64,000 bases of DNA from Membranipora membranacea (lineage: Eukaryota > Bryozoa > Gymnolaemata > Cheilostomatida > Membraniporidae), in assembly GCA_914767715.1 (NCBI GenBank), contig OU612071.1, positions 4,528,001-4,592,000 on the forward strand, written 5' to 3'. The notes beneath the pieces are model-generated. The model made no database searches and was not told where the DNA came from. It was given only the letters and a program-made list of their open reading frames with translations. This document shows, piece after piece, positions 1 to 12,800 of the stretch. Numbering within the stretch: position 1 is the stretch's first letter; each line of letters begins with the position of its first letter. The translations under genes were made by a program, and so were the position numbers.

Positions 1-64
1 CTATTATTCTCTACCTATACGAACAGGATTACATATAGACTGTCGAATATCACAGTACACAAAT

Positions 65-442
65 ATGAATACTAGTGTAAATGGATTAGTTGGTAATGAT
101 TTAGACTTATGTAATTATTTTTCTGAAATTAATAGAATCTCCAAACAATGCACTGATTTTGATTTACTTCTTAATGCTTCTAAGAAAAAGGAAATGCTTT
201 TCTCTACTCAACGTCTCAAACCTGATACTCCTAAACTGACTCTAGATGGCACCGATATATCGTTTTGTGAAAAGGTAAAATACCTTGGTGTAGAGATTGA
301 CAACAGACTGAGATTCGAAGATTATGTGCATAAAATAACTGGAAAAGCAAGTCACAGGATGTATGTTGTAAAAAATGTTCTGTATCTGAGTTCAAAGACA
401 TTAGCTTCCATGCTGTTTAAAAGTTTAGAAGTTTCACTCTAA
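65..442 (+). pseudogene. non-LTR retrotransposon reverse transcriptase, C-terminal fragment
   Basis: An open frame of 125 codons resembles the post-catalytic part of a non-LTR reverse transcriptase. The stretch with KYLGVEIDNRLRFEDYV matches in layout the KYLSTIIDKKLKFQEY stretch of the better preserved copy at 3.8-5.2 kb: a strand, then basic residues and a helix. The catalytic YADD box and everything upstream are missing, and the frame stops at 442 before the usual C-terminal region. It is a dead, 5'-truncated and 3'-truncated copy, probably of a CR1/L2/Jockey-like element. The family is inferred from residue pattern only. Confidence 0.6.
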
Positions 443-504
443 ATGTATTGTCTGCCTGTTTTGCACACTAGCATGAGTGATATAGCATAATAGCATAATA
501 GTGT

Positions 505-1225
505 ATCATATCACAGAGTAAGGATAAGCAGAGGGGACACTTCAATGATCGTTATAGTGCCTGCGGTTTTTATCCACTGGGGGAAATTCATCAATCTGGC
601 CACCTGCCAATTTCAGAATATATATAAGTTACAGTGGAGTTTTGTCATGCAGACATAGCCACCTTTGATAGGTCATAATTCATTCTGTATTTATCCTAAA
701 GACTGATTTCTAACTTTTCTGAAATGTCCAATCTTCGAGCTATACACCATATTATTGTCATTTTTTGCTAGGATACATAGGCTATGAGTAATCCAGGTTT
801 TTAAAATGAGTTTTATCATATAGATTTACATAGGGCTTAGGTCAATGCACGGACATTTCCTAATTTTGATGACCAGCCGTCTATCAATTGTCACATGTAA
901 ATCTATATGACAAAACTCATTTCAAAAACCTGGATTACTCTTAGCCTATGAATCCTAGCAAAAAATGACAATAATATGGTGTATAGCTTGAAGCTTGGAC
1001 ATTCCAGCAAAGTTGGAAATCAGTCTTTAGGATAAATACAGAATGAATTATGGCCCATCAAAGGTAGGGATGTCTGCAAGAAAAATGCCATTATAACATA
1101 TAGAGATAATGAGTTTTTGGCATCCAGCTGTGCACAATTTTCCCCCAGTGAATCAAAAACCGCAGGCACTATAACGATCATTGAAGTGTCCCCTCTGCTT
1201 ATCCTTACTCTGTGATCATATATCA
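505..1225. repeat. foldback element with long terminal inverted repeats
   Basis: The left arm (about 505-840) and right arm (about 890-1225) are reverse complements with minor mismatches. For example, GATAAGCAGAGGGGACAC near 523-540 is found inverted at 1185-1203. Each arm is roughly 330 bp around a short unmatched centre. This is the structure of a MITE or foldback DNA transposon. The small open frame across the right arm (1020-1244, minus) is a by-product of the repeat. Confidence 0.85.
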
Positions 1226-1229
1226 TCCT

Positions 1230-2270
1230 CATTACTAGTCTCATAGGTATTCACATGCTGTGAAATATTTTGTTGTATGTAATGTGCAACAGATCTCAAT
1301 GGGATAAAAGAGTACAATAAAAAATCAAATTGTGTATCGTTTAAAATAATTGAGCCCTGCTTCTGGTCTGGCTTATAATTTATTTCAGCTAAGAGTGCAT
1401 GGTTAAGTTTCAACGCGTTAGAATATATTTACATTACTGAGGCAGTTAACAAGCATGAGATATTAATCTCAGTATCTTACAGCTTACTATGTATGATTTG
1501 TTCAATTATTTGGCTCACTGTAAAGTTGGCTCTCAGCAAGATTGGTACTAGGACAAAGATATGAATCTGAATTCGAGTTTTGCTCACAGGAAGAGAGATT
1601 ATTTCCAGCATGTGATGATTGAGTAGTAGATGCATAAGGACTACAAGAATAGATATGATAGTTCATTTACCACATTTTGGTGATCAAATCTGAGTTAGTA
1701 AGTCTTCAGTCAATCGGTAGCAAAGAGAGTCATTCATAATCATAATAGGGTGAAATGGTGCACTTCCTGTAACAAGTTTGATACCGATAGTGTCTGTGAA
1801 CACAGTGTACCTACTTGGTGTTCTTGTAGACATGATCACTATGTGTATTCTGATTCAGTGATGTATATGCGGGGTTGTCCTCATGACCAGCCATATTATG
1901 GTATTCTCCAGCAGTCTCACTAATGGTGCCAATACCTTTGTTAGAATTGTCTGCACTGTAACAAATTTATTTCAAGTTAAATCAAAAGATTTTGTGTTGA
2001 AAGAAGACATCCTGGTTCAGACCAGTACTTCAGGTGTAATAATGTTACATAAACAGGCTAGAATATATCAAAGTAGTGTATTGTACGCCATTATTTTAGC
2101 TTGCTCAAGACATGGGAAATTCACCAGTGCTTGTGTGGCACCATTTCATTTGACGATTGGTTGAACATAGGATGAAGGTAACTAGGGTTAAGTTGTTGAA
2201 GATAAGAATGGTAGGTTTTGGTGATATGAGCTTTCATGACTGCTCTCTGGGCATTTTCCTGAGCATACAA
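1230..2270. other. intergenic stretch, no supported gene
   Basis: Only short open frames occur here (for instance 1883-2164 plus), without recognisable domains or splice context. I see no repeat structure, RNA gene or conserved element. It could contain introns or a missing cytoplasmic exon of the minus-strand receptor-like fragment at 2278-2770, but I found no match to that exon. Confidence 0.5.
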
Positions 2271-2277
2271 CTATAAC

Positions 2278-2444
2278 TTAAGTTTGGTTAGCAGAATTTG
2301 CGTTTGTCCTCAGTCGTACAATATAAGCTACCAAGATAAACAGGGCGACTAAAATTATTGTTCCTGCTGTGGCGCCGGAGATTACAACGATGTTGTTGTT
2401 TGATTGGATTGGAGTTTCTGTAGTCTGACCAGTAGTGCTCTCAT
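2278..2444 (-). pseudogene. orphan transmembrane exon paralogous to the NHL receptor gene
   Basis: The minus strand has an acceptor (tattacag) followed by an exon in phase 1. Its translation closely matches the membrane exon of the gene at 45-49.8 kb: a TTETPI stalk end, then a hydrophobic segment ending VAYIVRLRT, then NANSANQT. In the 45-kb gene the same place reads VAYIVRLRT, QANSGNQR and ends in AAAG|GTGAG. Here the donor is gone and the frame meets TAA three bases later. The exon is therefore either a terminal exon of a tail-less version or, more likely, part of a decayed paralog. The stalk exon at 2720-2770 lies upstream in the correct order and phase. Confidence 0.75.
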
Positions 2445-2719
2445 CTGTAATATATGATATCATTCCCACTACTAACAACATAATTATTGGAAGTAATTAT
2501 CAGACCTTATTCCTGGAGGGAGCAAACGGAAATTAGACACCCGATGTCAGATCAAGTTAGAAATCTGGCGTAAAATGAAGCATGTCTCATTCAAGACTCA
2601 ACGGTTTTTTATTGCTGCTCAAGTTAAAGACATACTGATAGGGAGTTCACTTATCTTAGGTCTAAGGGAAAGGAGAACAATAATTAAACTCAGTAGTTTC
2701 ATTTCATACTTATCAATAC

Positions 2720-2770
2720 CTTTTGTTGATTTGGCAGTCTGGGTAGTCTCCGTTGTTCTAATTTGCTGTT
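2720..2770 (-). pseudogene. orphan Thr-rich stalk exon paralogous to the NHL receptor gene
   Basis: A 51-nt minus-strand exon is bounded by an acceptor (ccacaacag) and a donor (AAAG|GTATTG). It reads EQQIRTTETTQTAKSTK in phase 1 to phase 1. The corresponding 45-nt exon of the 45-kb gene (48197-48241) is also Thr-rich, ends in KSTK, has the same phases and uses nearly the same donor (AAAG|GTATTC). Together with the exon at 2278-2444 it shows that part of a receptor paralog lies here on the opposite strand. No NHL-type exon is visible upstream, where a foldback element and a retrotransposon now lie. Confidence 0.65.
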
Positions 2771-2774
2771 CTGT

Positions 2775-3305
2775 TGTGGTTGTAACCATTCTAACCATTC
2801 GAAATTAGAGTGAACCACAAATTCGAAGCATGGAACCATAGTGATTAAGAATCAAAACTAATGAATAAAGGCACAGAATCAAGGCATTATACAAACAAAA
2901 TACAAACCTTTGTGTATGACTGCTGTGTGCGGTGAATTAGTAAAAGCACAAAATAAAAAGCCTGGACAAGGAAGATAAGAATCTGATACAATCAATAATG
3001 TCAAACTATTCTGAGCCTTTCCTAGTGGGTGCCGCTGTCTGAGGCTTTCAACGTCTGAGCAAAGCGAACTGTAAATTCCATTACAAAGAATTCACATTTC
3101 CTCTATGGTTTCCAGGTGCAATGAATGATTAAAGTCTGAGCACACAAATCCGGAGAGTTTAATGTTATCAGTTTAGATAAAATCCAAGCAATAAGCGTAC
3201 ACCCAGGCTCATTAGAGTTACACTAAGGGTCAACTATGCATTTGGTTGACAAAGTGGCTTCTCTGTCGTATCCCCACCTGAGCTGAACAACTATACAAAA
3301 TAGAT
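2775..3305. other. no supported feature
   Basis: This stretch between the receptor-paralog exons and the 3.3-kb foldback element shows no long open frame, no NHL-like coding and no obvious repeat. It probably represents intron or flank of the decayed paralog. Confidence 0.5.
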
Positions 3306-3310
3306 AGGAG

Positions 3311-3797
3311 AACTCCCAAAATGGCCCGCGGCCAAAAACGGCCTGAGGCCCAAAACGGCCCGAGGCCCAAAACAGCCCGCGGCCCAAAACGGCCCAGCAT
3401 GATTTATGAGTTCTCCAAGTCCCAAAACCTCTAAAAAACGAGTTAAGTCAACGAACTTAAGTTTTTTTTGTGAAAAAAACTCACGTTTTCAAATTTTTCA
3501 AAAAAACGGCCTATCTTGGTTTTTGGGTTATCCAAGTTCCAAAACCTCTAAAAAATGAGTTAAGTCAACGAACTTAAGTTTTTGTGAAAAAAACGGCCCA
3601 CCATGATTTATGAGTTCTCCAAGTCCCAAAACAAAACTCAAAAACCAAGATGGGCCGGTTTTTTGAAACATTTGAAAACTTGAGTTTTTTCACAAAAACT
3701 TAAGTTCGTTGACTTAACTCGATTTTTTAGAGGTTTTGGGACTTGGAGAACTCATAAATCATGCTGGGCCGTTTTGGGCCTCAGGCCGTTTTGGGAC
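3311..3797. repeat. foldback element with GGCCCAAAACGG-rich ends
   Basis: The left end carries repeated motifs of the type AAACGGCCYGAGGCCC, followed by text containing TTATGAGTTCTCCAAG and TTAAGTCAACGAACTTAAG. The right part (about 3600-3797) is the reverse complement of the same text, including GGGCCTCAGGCCGTTTT. It looks like a MITE or foldback element inserted next to the retrotransposon at 3.8 kb. An internal duplication around 3540-3620 repeats part of the left arm. Confidence 0.8.
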
Positions 3798-5178
3798 CGA
3801 ACCCATCGATACAGACTGTCTGTAAGATCACCTACTGTTGTCAGATCATTGATTTGGTTCAGGTTCTTTTTCAAAACAGTGCAATATCTAAGGTATTTGA
3901 AAAGCTTCTGCTACAGTTTCTCAAACCATGTCTCACCGATAATACTCAGTTTGCATATCAGCAGCACCGTTCCACTGAAGATGCACTAGCATCCCTACTA
4001 GACATAGTCACAGAACATCTTGACAATAATGCTAAGAATCATGCGAGATGTCCATTTATAGACTTCTCAAGTGCATTCAATACTATCAGCCCTACCACAC
4101 TCTGCAACCAGCTGCAAGAAACCAGTCTGAATCCCGCAATACTCAACTTTGTATATGACTTCATGACAAACCGCTCTCAGAAGGTTCTCACTGAACAGGG
4201 CCTCTCATCTGCACTAGCTACCTCTGTCGGAACTCCACAAGGTTGTGTTATCAGTCCCCTTCTTTTTTCAATATATGCACAGCATATGCCTAAGCCTAGC
4301 TCTGGTAACTTTCATCTGATTAAATATGCTGACGGCACAGTATTGATTGAGCTTTTGTCGAGAAGTGATGTTTCATGTATGGGTAATGCTGCCCAAGATT
4401 TGGCTGGTTGGTGTCATGATAATGATCTATTTTTTAATGTGTCAAAGACAAAGAAGCTTGTATTGTGCAATCTTAGAGACAATCCTGTACATGATAGCTT
4501 AGTTATCAGTGGTAATAATGTAGAGCAGGTTGACAGTTTTAAATACTTAAGCACTATTATTGACAAAAAGCTTAAGTTCCAAGAATATTCCATCGAAGTC
4601 ATCAAGAAAGCCCGCAAGAGACTTTACATCATGAAGAAGCTGTATTCAATGCATATAGCTGTGCCTCTTAGAATACAATGCTATACTACTTTTATTGAAT
4701 GTACATTTTTTGTACCACCTTAGCACTCTATATGGCCACTTGTCCTCGTCATCTAGGAAATCGCTCAATAAAGTTATAAGCCTCGCAGGCTATCTAGGTG
4801 GCTGCGAGTTTGACACCATCGAGGCAATATACGAAAGAGTGATGAGAACAAGATGCCTCAGACTCGTAGCTACTGACCATGCGCTGACCCAGTATTTACA
4901 TTCGATAAACTTCCGTCTGGTTGATACAGAGCAATCAAAGCGAGGGTAAACATACGAACTGACTGTTTCCGATCCCTCTGTGTGCGGAAGTTGAATAGTA
5001 TACTTTTTTAGCCAACTAGTGATAATTCTTACTGTTTATTTTTATTTTTTTTCAATTTTTACAACCAACCAGACCAAAATTTTTAATGTTTACACCATAA
5101 CTTTTATTGCTCAGCGAAAACAAAATATTTCTCAAACATGAGACTGTAATAAACGATGAATGAATGAATGAATGAAAA
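3798..5178 (+). pseudogene. non-LTR retrotransposon, 5'-truncated reverse transcriptase and 3' tail
   Basis: From about 3870 the plus strand encodes a reverse transcriptase fragment. The finger/palm motif FIDFSSAFNTI is followed by GTPQGCVISPLLF and then YADG at 4325-4336, where the third catalytic residue of the usual YADD is replaced by Gly. The thumb-like part with KYLSTIIDKKLKF follows. The frame breaks near 4720 and continues in another frame to about 4949 with the usual C-terminal element region. Endonuclease and upstream parts are absent. The 3' end is a (TGAA)n run at 5154-5175, typical of CR1/L2-type elements. The copy is inactive: truncated, frameshifted and catalytically altered. 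It abuts the foldback element at 3311-3797. Confidence 0.85.
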
Positions 5179-5483
5179 AGATAACAGAGTGGAACAATTA
5201 TTAATTTTGACCACTGACTCATTTTACAGTAAGCCTCGTTTGTCAGTTGTTGGATGGTTGGCACCTTGCCTTCACTCTCTGGATAGGTTAAAGCAATGCT
5301 TTGATATGAGAGGATCGCACTTGACAGTATCAACCTATCCTATTGTTTTTTTTCCAGTATCAGCCTATCCTATTGTTATGTTTACAGCGTATGGATCATC
5401 AGAAATGTGACCTTGACACCAGATCTTCTGCATAGTTAGGCCCGTAGTGATTATGAGTCCAGCAGTGAGTTCTTACTAGAGAA

Positions 5484-5629
5484 GGACCACACACCGCGGT
5501 AGCTGTTTGTTTGGACCACACACCGTGTCAGCTGTTTGTTTAGACCACACACCGTGGCAGCTGTTTGTTTAGACCACATACCGTGGCAGCTGTTTGTTTA
5601 GACCACACACCAAGGCAGCTGTTTGTATA
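5484..5629. repeat. 29-bp tandem repeat, about five copies
   Basis: A unit of about 29 bp containing GACCACACACCG and CAGCTGTTTGTTT is repeated about five times with few changes. The length is not a multiple of three and no gene spans it. Confidence 0.85.
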
Positions 5630-5639
5630 GCCTGGTGTA

Positions 5640-6830
5640 ACTCTTTCCCGTCAACTAGCCAAATCAGTAAACACTTACATAATGTATAACGACTTGTGAA
5701 TTAAAGACACTATGCTTAATCAGCTGCTGATGTCCAAATATAAGCTGTGACCGAAGAATCTACTGTTATAACCATATAGATCCTCTAAACAATCAAAAAC
5801 ACTCTATAGCTGTGTAAGGCCAGGCCAGCCCCTCCCATCTTAATTTTCTACACTCTCGCCTAAGGCTAGGTAACTCATTGGCTCTGGTGTGCTTTCCAAC
5901 CCAACAGCCTATGAGATGAGAGTGAAGACACAGGCCATTCATAATCACCGTATAAATATAAAGGCTAAAAGACATAATCGGATTGCCAGCTTCACAGTCT
6001 ATCCTGCAGCTAAGGCCGTCATGTAAACCTAAAGGCTTCTCTTTATTGTGATTCTATTTCGACCTATCAATACCCTCTTAGGACTAAATATTATAACCTA
6101 ATCTTTAGGTTATCTTGTTCGGGTGACCTAATTTTGGCCCGCTTACGGCCCCCTGAGGGCTGGATGGAGGATGTTTTGCAGAAGCATGATACTGAGTAAA
6201 TTTTAGCTAGCCAGAAATTTCACGAGTTGATGCCTGTGCATAATTGTGAGCTCTTCCTCCTGCGATATGTTACTCCCCTCACTGATTGATATTGACAAAC
6301 TTCGACTTATATCACTGTTATTATCACATTGGACTGATCTGCTGTGCTGGTGTTTTGGCCTTTCTTTTGCTTCTTATGATGACCTTTCAACACATGACAA
6401 GACCGATCCTTTCGTTACAATTTACGATTTTTACAAATGATGTTTCAGTTTATCAGCTCCAGATTTATTTTTCTCGATTCCGCCTTATAGCTTTGCTTGC
6501 TCAACAGATAAACTTTGGGAATGGAAGACAACAAGCCCAATGCACTGAATATGGTAATGAAAAACAAACACTAGAAATAAAGTTATAAATTCTTCGAGCG
6601 ATTAGCCTGAATGTTGAAACTGATGTTAAAATAAAAAAAATGATGAAAGGTAAAAATATATTCCATATAAATACAATAAGTGCTGGCAGATAAATAGAAC
6701 ATTTTGCATGATTGGGAATGTGCGGCATCACAATTGGAAAACTTCATGGAAAAATCTTTTATCTATTTTAAATTTGTTCAAACTTCTAAAATAATTCAGA
6801 GATAAAAATAAAAGTTGTAGCTTCAGCCTG
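5640..6830. other. 3' flank and probable 3' UTR of the large minus-strand gene
   Basis: No coding feature is supported here. On the minus strand the inferred stop codon of the large gene is at 6831-6833, and an AATAAA signal lies at 6464-6469. That would give a 3' UTR of roughly 370-400 nt. The rest is AT-rich DNA with only short unsupported open frames. Confidence 0.45.
6464..6469 (-). promoter_or_regulatory. candidate polyadenylation signal AATAAA
   Basis: AATAAA on the minus strand, about 360 bp past the inferred stop codon of the VPS9-like gene. Such hexamers are common in AT-rich DNA, so this is only a candidate. Confidence 0.35.
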
Positions 6831-6865
6831 TTACGTCTTGTGTGTTACACTCAAAGTAAACTCTG
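6831..6865 (-). CDS. VPS9-like gene, last coding exon
   Basis: Acceptor tcatatctacag followed by CAGAG (a CAGCAG tandem acceptor that could remove one Ala). It reads [11 protein letters not shown] and stops at TAA 6833-6831. In VPS9 domains this position normally has a YxLT/S motif followed by one more helix. Here Phe may replace Tyr and the final helix is missing, so a further exon or a different acceptor cannot be excluded. Upstream intron text is a 70-bp tandem duplication (about 6885-7030). Confidence 0.5.
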
Positions 6866-9800
6866 CTGTAGATATGAATTTTAAAATATATGATGAAAGT
6901 TTAAAAAAAATTTGCAGGTCTTGGTAACGGGAAAAAAAGATTATAAAGCAATTAAATATATGACAAAAATTTAAAAAAAACTTGCAGGTCTTGGTAATGG
7001 GAAAGAAGATTGTAAAACAACTTATAAACACTCATCCTTTGTTTCAATGTGCATACTCAAAAGCATTCACTAAGAAGGTAAAAAGATATTAACCTATCAT
7101 CTTAAAACTTATTGATACTTTAATTCACTTCCTTGATGTATTGGTAAAGCGGTCAGCATCGACTCTCAGCCGGTTGTGTTTTAAATTTTCTTGTAAGGAT
7201 TTGGTCTTGAATGAAATGCATAGCTCCGATAAATTGTACGCAGGCAAAGTTATGTATACCTGCGTCCATAAACTCGACCATATATGTGGAGATGAACTTG
7301 AGCTGGATGTAAATAGACCTGCAAAAGAAAATGAAACAGACCTGTAAAAGATAATAAAATAGACCTGTAAAAAAATGATTAGATTAGGACGTCAGCATAC
7401 TGACTCTCGTGATCTGACTGGGCATGTAGATCACTGATAAACTAGGCTATCATTACCACAAAGCAGGTGTCGTAAGGCTAAGTATGCATCATGCGTGACT
7501 TGAATTTGCGCATGTGCAAGAACAATGAGTTTAGTTTGGGTTCTGAATGCAACTTTGGAAAGGGGAAATGGGATATCCCCTGCATAAACTGTCAATCAAA
7601 ATCAGCTAATGATGACAAGAGAGGATAACTATTAATAACAAATCCGCACGCTTTGGTGAGTATGTCACCAGAGCAGGTAGCCAATCAGATGGCTTCGGAA
7701 TTCCGAGACTCAATTTTGCAGAGATCAGCTCATGCCCAGCGCTGAGCATGCGCAGAATGGGACGTCAGGCCACAAGTGAGGGGCGTTTATTAGATAATAT
7801 CTCATGGTGGCCCAGCTCAGCTAAGGTAAAGAGTAAGAATAAAGGCTACAAATGGTGGTTTCCTGGCTAAGATAAGATTAGTTAAATTTCATTTGTTGCT
7901 TTCACCAAGAATGGAGTAAAATTAAGTGGCCGATGGTAGCTCGTTTAAAAATCGAATACTATTTGGTACAAAACTATCAGGGTATCTAGTTGTTCTAGTC
8001 TAGGCACAATTTTAGAGTTATCGTATAGTTTGTATACAATAACTCTATAGCCTCTTCCTCTCATACTATACATACCTAAAGTCGGGTGGGGGTATATTGA
8101 GGAGTAATACTATCGCCACGGTAACCAGGTCATCAGATGACGTCGCGGCGTAACCTTGTGTCCTTATATCTGATATAGTTGTACTCATACATCTCAAACA
8201 CTTAGCCAACATCTGCGCCTGAAGGTAAAAATATCAATATGAAATAATGAACAGAATTACACTTGCAGTCATATTTTACCCTAAGATTAAAATAAATTAA
8301 TTATGCATTACTTGTTACAGTTTTTTTCTTTGAAAAAAGTCCAAATTAAAGCTCCTGGTCTTCACCATCACAATAAAGAAACTGAACCCAAACTAGTATC
8401 TTCCTGAAGTTGTCTCCCTTACCTGAATTATTTGCATGAGCGATACAACCCCAAAAAAGGAGTAATAACTAAAAATATACTGAGTACAACACATCAGGAT
8501 AGCTAATCCTACAAATTTGAATGAAAGTGGAGTGTTATGGTACTGTTCACCTCAAGCAGTACACATAACAGTTAGGTGAACTGCTCACCTCAAACAGTAC
8601 CGTAACAGTTACCTCAAACTCAGTGTTCACAAACCTTGCCGAGAGGTGACGGCTTGGTCTCCATATCAATGAGGCATTGTACACTGTCAGCAAACATCAC
8701 AGTGAACTGATTGGCTCCTGCTATTGCAACACTCTGATTGGCCTGCTGGGGAGTGGACGGTGTGTTGATTGGCTGGCTACTGGTCGTCCTGAAAAAAAGG
8801 AATGTCAGTCAATGTTACAAGTGGTCATCGTAGATAAGAGAAAGAAAGAACTATCTTTGCTTGAAATCAGCTTGAATGGAGAATTACAGAGAATTCCCAA
8901 GACTATCACTTGCTTTTAATTGTCAAAGCAACTCATAGATTTACATGCACAATGTTGCAGTCATTGCTTAGACAATACATCAATTTATAGGGTGGTGAGA
9001 ATGTTAATTGCTCGCAGGGCTGCAAGTTTAGGCATTGGCCCACAAGATGTTGAACTTGTTCACGTAGTCCCAGTATAACTAACACTCAATGGGTCCCTTT
9101 GTATAAATGTATCGCAGTTTATCCCAAAAGGCTTTTAATCACCATACCTGTTACCACGCCTTGATTTGAATCTCCTGGACCGCCGCCGAGATACAACACT
9201 TTCCACATCCTTCATAGTGCGAGCCTGGAGTTCCCTGATTCTTGGGGACGGTAGTGGTGACTGGGGAGTACCGGGTGTTCCAGGTTGCTTCAGATATGTA
9301 TGAATGATACCATCTGTAGCTGAAAGAAAAATACACGGCTGATATTCAGTCCAGGTGAATCAGGGACATAGAAAAAGTTGTTCATCTGCGCTCTTAGGCA
9401 AAACAGTTTTGAAATACTGACATAGTGCTAGGATTCTTTCTGAGCAACTGTCTTCTATTGTCATATCCTACGTGGAAGATTCTCTTGGCTTGTTTTGAAG
9501 ATGGGTGAGAGGATGCAAGCTGTCAAATCATGTTGAGATGAGATTTGACTTCTTATGATTAGCATGGCTCTGTAGAGATGATATGAACATCATTGAAGCA
9601 GCAGTGTAACAAAACAGGTCAACCTCTGGATAAATGTTCTGTTCATGAAGCGATGCACTGTCTTAAATGAGAAGCTAAGAATAATGAAAAATAAAGACGT
9701 TCAAATGACTCATCATCATGATAGACTATACGTTGATACTTACCTCTGACGGCTGTGTCTCGGCTCCTGGCGCTAGTCTTAACCTTTGCACCCACAGACT

Positions 9801-12800
9801 TAGACCGGCCAGGTTTAGTCAGAGGCTTAGATGGCTGTGATGATGATGATGGCTCAGTGCTGCTTGGTCTCTGTATACTACGAGCTAAACGATATAAATA
9901 CAAAATAACACTATTGTATATTGTAGTGTCCCCAATACATAGGATTATCATATATAATATAATATATATATATTATAACTTGAAGATCCAATATGTGAAT
10001 CAATCAGGCGTACCCATTGGATGTATCTATAAAGTAACTGTATTACAGCGTACAGTCCAGTTATGGGACCAGGACGATTGTTTTACTAAATAGAGGAGTA
10101 AATATAAGCTACAGTTTAGTCAAACTAGATTTTGAGAGGGATAACAAGCACCCATTTTCACAAGGTAAGACTTTTCCTCCGCCAATTATTCACTCATGTA
10201 GGGTCTGAGCATAACTGTAACAAGAAGCATCACTGCCCTTTAATATCTGTCCGTTGTCATTACTGAGGAACACATGTACTCAGTAACAAGCAGTGCTGGG
10301 CCGTTGGTGCCACACAGTGAATGGGTTGTGACTACGGAATTGGGTCTGCAAACTTGGTCAGTCACAACACAAAATGAAGCCTAGACGTATGAAGCAAATT
10401 TTTAATCAAATTGAGACAAATGAACCGTACTTGTCTGTTATCACCCCTTACCCGATGAGGTACGACGAGAAAGGCGTTTGAAGGCAGGTTTTATGTCGTC
10501 ATTCAACTCTGAATCAGCTTCCATAGGATCATCTAATGTGTTCAGAGCTTCATCCAGCAGATCATCTAACTCTGCTGAAGTGTTGTTCTCAACGTCATTG
10601 GTCAAGTTTTCAGCGATAAGATTCTGATTGGATGTCTGTTGCTCATCTTGGCCCTGATTGGTCAGTTGCTTTTCTTCACCTTTGCTTTGCATAGGTGATT
10701 CAGTTCGATTGTCATCTTTGGAGGAATCAATTGTGTCGCTGGTAATCAGATCTGAAGCAACTGAGTCATGAAGTAAGTCTGATGGTATGTTACTAGAAAG
10801 TACACTTAGCTCTTCAGACCCATCTCTCGACTCTCTGTGTGAACTTTCCTGAGTTCTTTGAGATGCCTCTTCAGATTCTTTAGTCACATAACTATCATCT
10901 ATTTCTAATGAGGCCACAGATGTCAGCTCTAACCTCAGATTCAGCCGACTAGAATTTGCTGATGATGTCCGAGTGGTCAATGTTTCATGTTGGTTATCTC
11001 CGATGAGTCCAGCTCCACCATCAGCTGTTTGCTGACTTAGAGACTCAGACTGGATCTGGTGAGCGCTTTCCTCGACTATTGGAGAGGTACTCAATACTTC
11101 ATGGTACCCGCTGTCCGAATAACCAGGAGGCGAACTTTGTGCTGCTGCCCTTGGTGGATTCCTTTCTAATCCCAAATCATCAACGACTTGAGAAGCTTCA
11201 ATGAGACTACCTGATTCAGTTGAGTTTACTTTCAGACTGTTGAATGGTTGTGGTACATTAATTGTTTCGGACGCATTGCTTGTAGCTGTTGTCTCAACAA
11301 GGTGTGATGTGATTGGTTGATGTGCTGCATGATCCAAGTTCATTGGTTGGGATATTGTCTGGTTTGGGTTAATTGGTGGAGGTTTTGTGAGGTCAGATTT
11401 GATTGGTTGTTGTTTATTTCCATCTTCAACAGGAGTGTGCAGCAGTTTTAGCACCCATTCTTCTTCAATATCAAATTCTTCCCAAGTCAATCTTCTCACA
11501 TCATCGTTAAGGTTATCCAGGATACTTTTATACCTTTAAAATAAAAGTAGAATTCTGATGTGGCGGCCTGATTTTGCTTAATGTTTATTTGTTTAAAGAG
11601 GTTTTCTAGAAAGTTTACAGATAACAGAGTAGTTAAAAAGTAACTTGTTGACCTCTACACACTTTTTTGTTGTTGCGTGTTTATGTTTATTATTAATCTG
11701 TCGCTCATGAGGTTTGACAAACCAATCATGAAAATATCGGGCTCGAAACTTATACACCCGCCATTTAAAATACAAATATGTTTGCCACAAACGATTATGT
11801 ATTATGACATGAGAAAAATATTTAAGAATAATCCGATTTTATTCTAAACCATACGATATGATGGAATAGATCACTGTTTTGAGAATTCTCATAATGTATT
11901 TGATTCAGCACTCAATCTTGGTTCAGCCGTCTCTGCCTTACTGCTCAATGTTGAACGTTATCAAGCCATCATATCACCAGGGAGGGTAGGAGGGTGTATA
12001 TCCCACCCTCTCTGATATCACAGACTTACCTAAGTTCAAGCAGTGGTAATATATAAGGAGTTATCCTCTCATATATGATATTCTCATATGTAAGTATCAG
12101 CCTCTTAGTAGATGCAGGTGATGGCTTAATTCTACAACAAGGGAAATCAGAATAATGGGTTCAGTGTTGAGCAGATATGCCATAAGCTAAGCTACCGATC
12201 CGAAATTGTTACTCATAAAATGCACAACATCGCATCCCTTCTAATGGTTTACCCAACACAACATTCCTACCAATGGAGTAAACCACATGCGGCCGAAACG
12301 ATAGATAAGTGCTCTCTTTTTGCAGCCAATAGGGTTTCCCAGTCTCAATGAGAAAAAAAAGCCTGACATTTCACAGACTGAAGTTGCTGCATCCTTGTTG
12401 TTTGTCCAAAGGTTGTACTCAGTTGTTTTGACCCTTTGCGTCATATACTGCAGTTATGCCTATAGTTAAACTATGTTAACACCACAGACCATAATTAATC
12501 CTAACCAAACCCTAATTGAGATTAATGGATTCAAACTCCCAGCATTAGTTGGCTAACAGCTCTTACCCAAACCCAACTTTCATGATTATAACTAAAAATG
12601 CAGCAGGTCCACCCACAGGTCCGCCCACAGGTCCACCCACAGGTCCACCCACAGGCACACCTACAGGCACACCCACAGGTCCACCAACAGGTCCGCCCAC
12701 AGGCACACCCACAGGTCCACCCACAGGCACACCCACAGGTCCACCCACAGGCACATCCACTGGCACACACACATGCACACCCACAGGCACATCCACAGGT

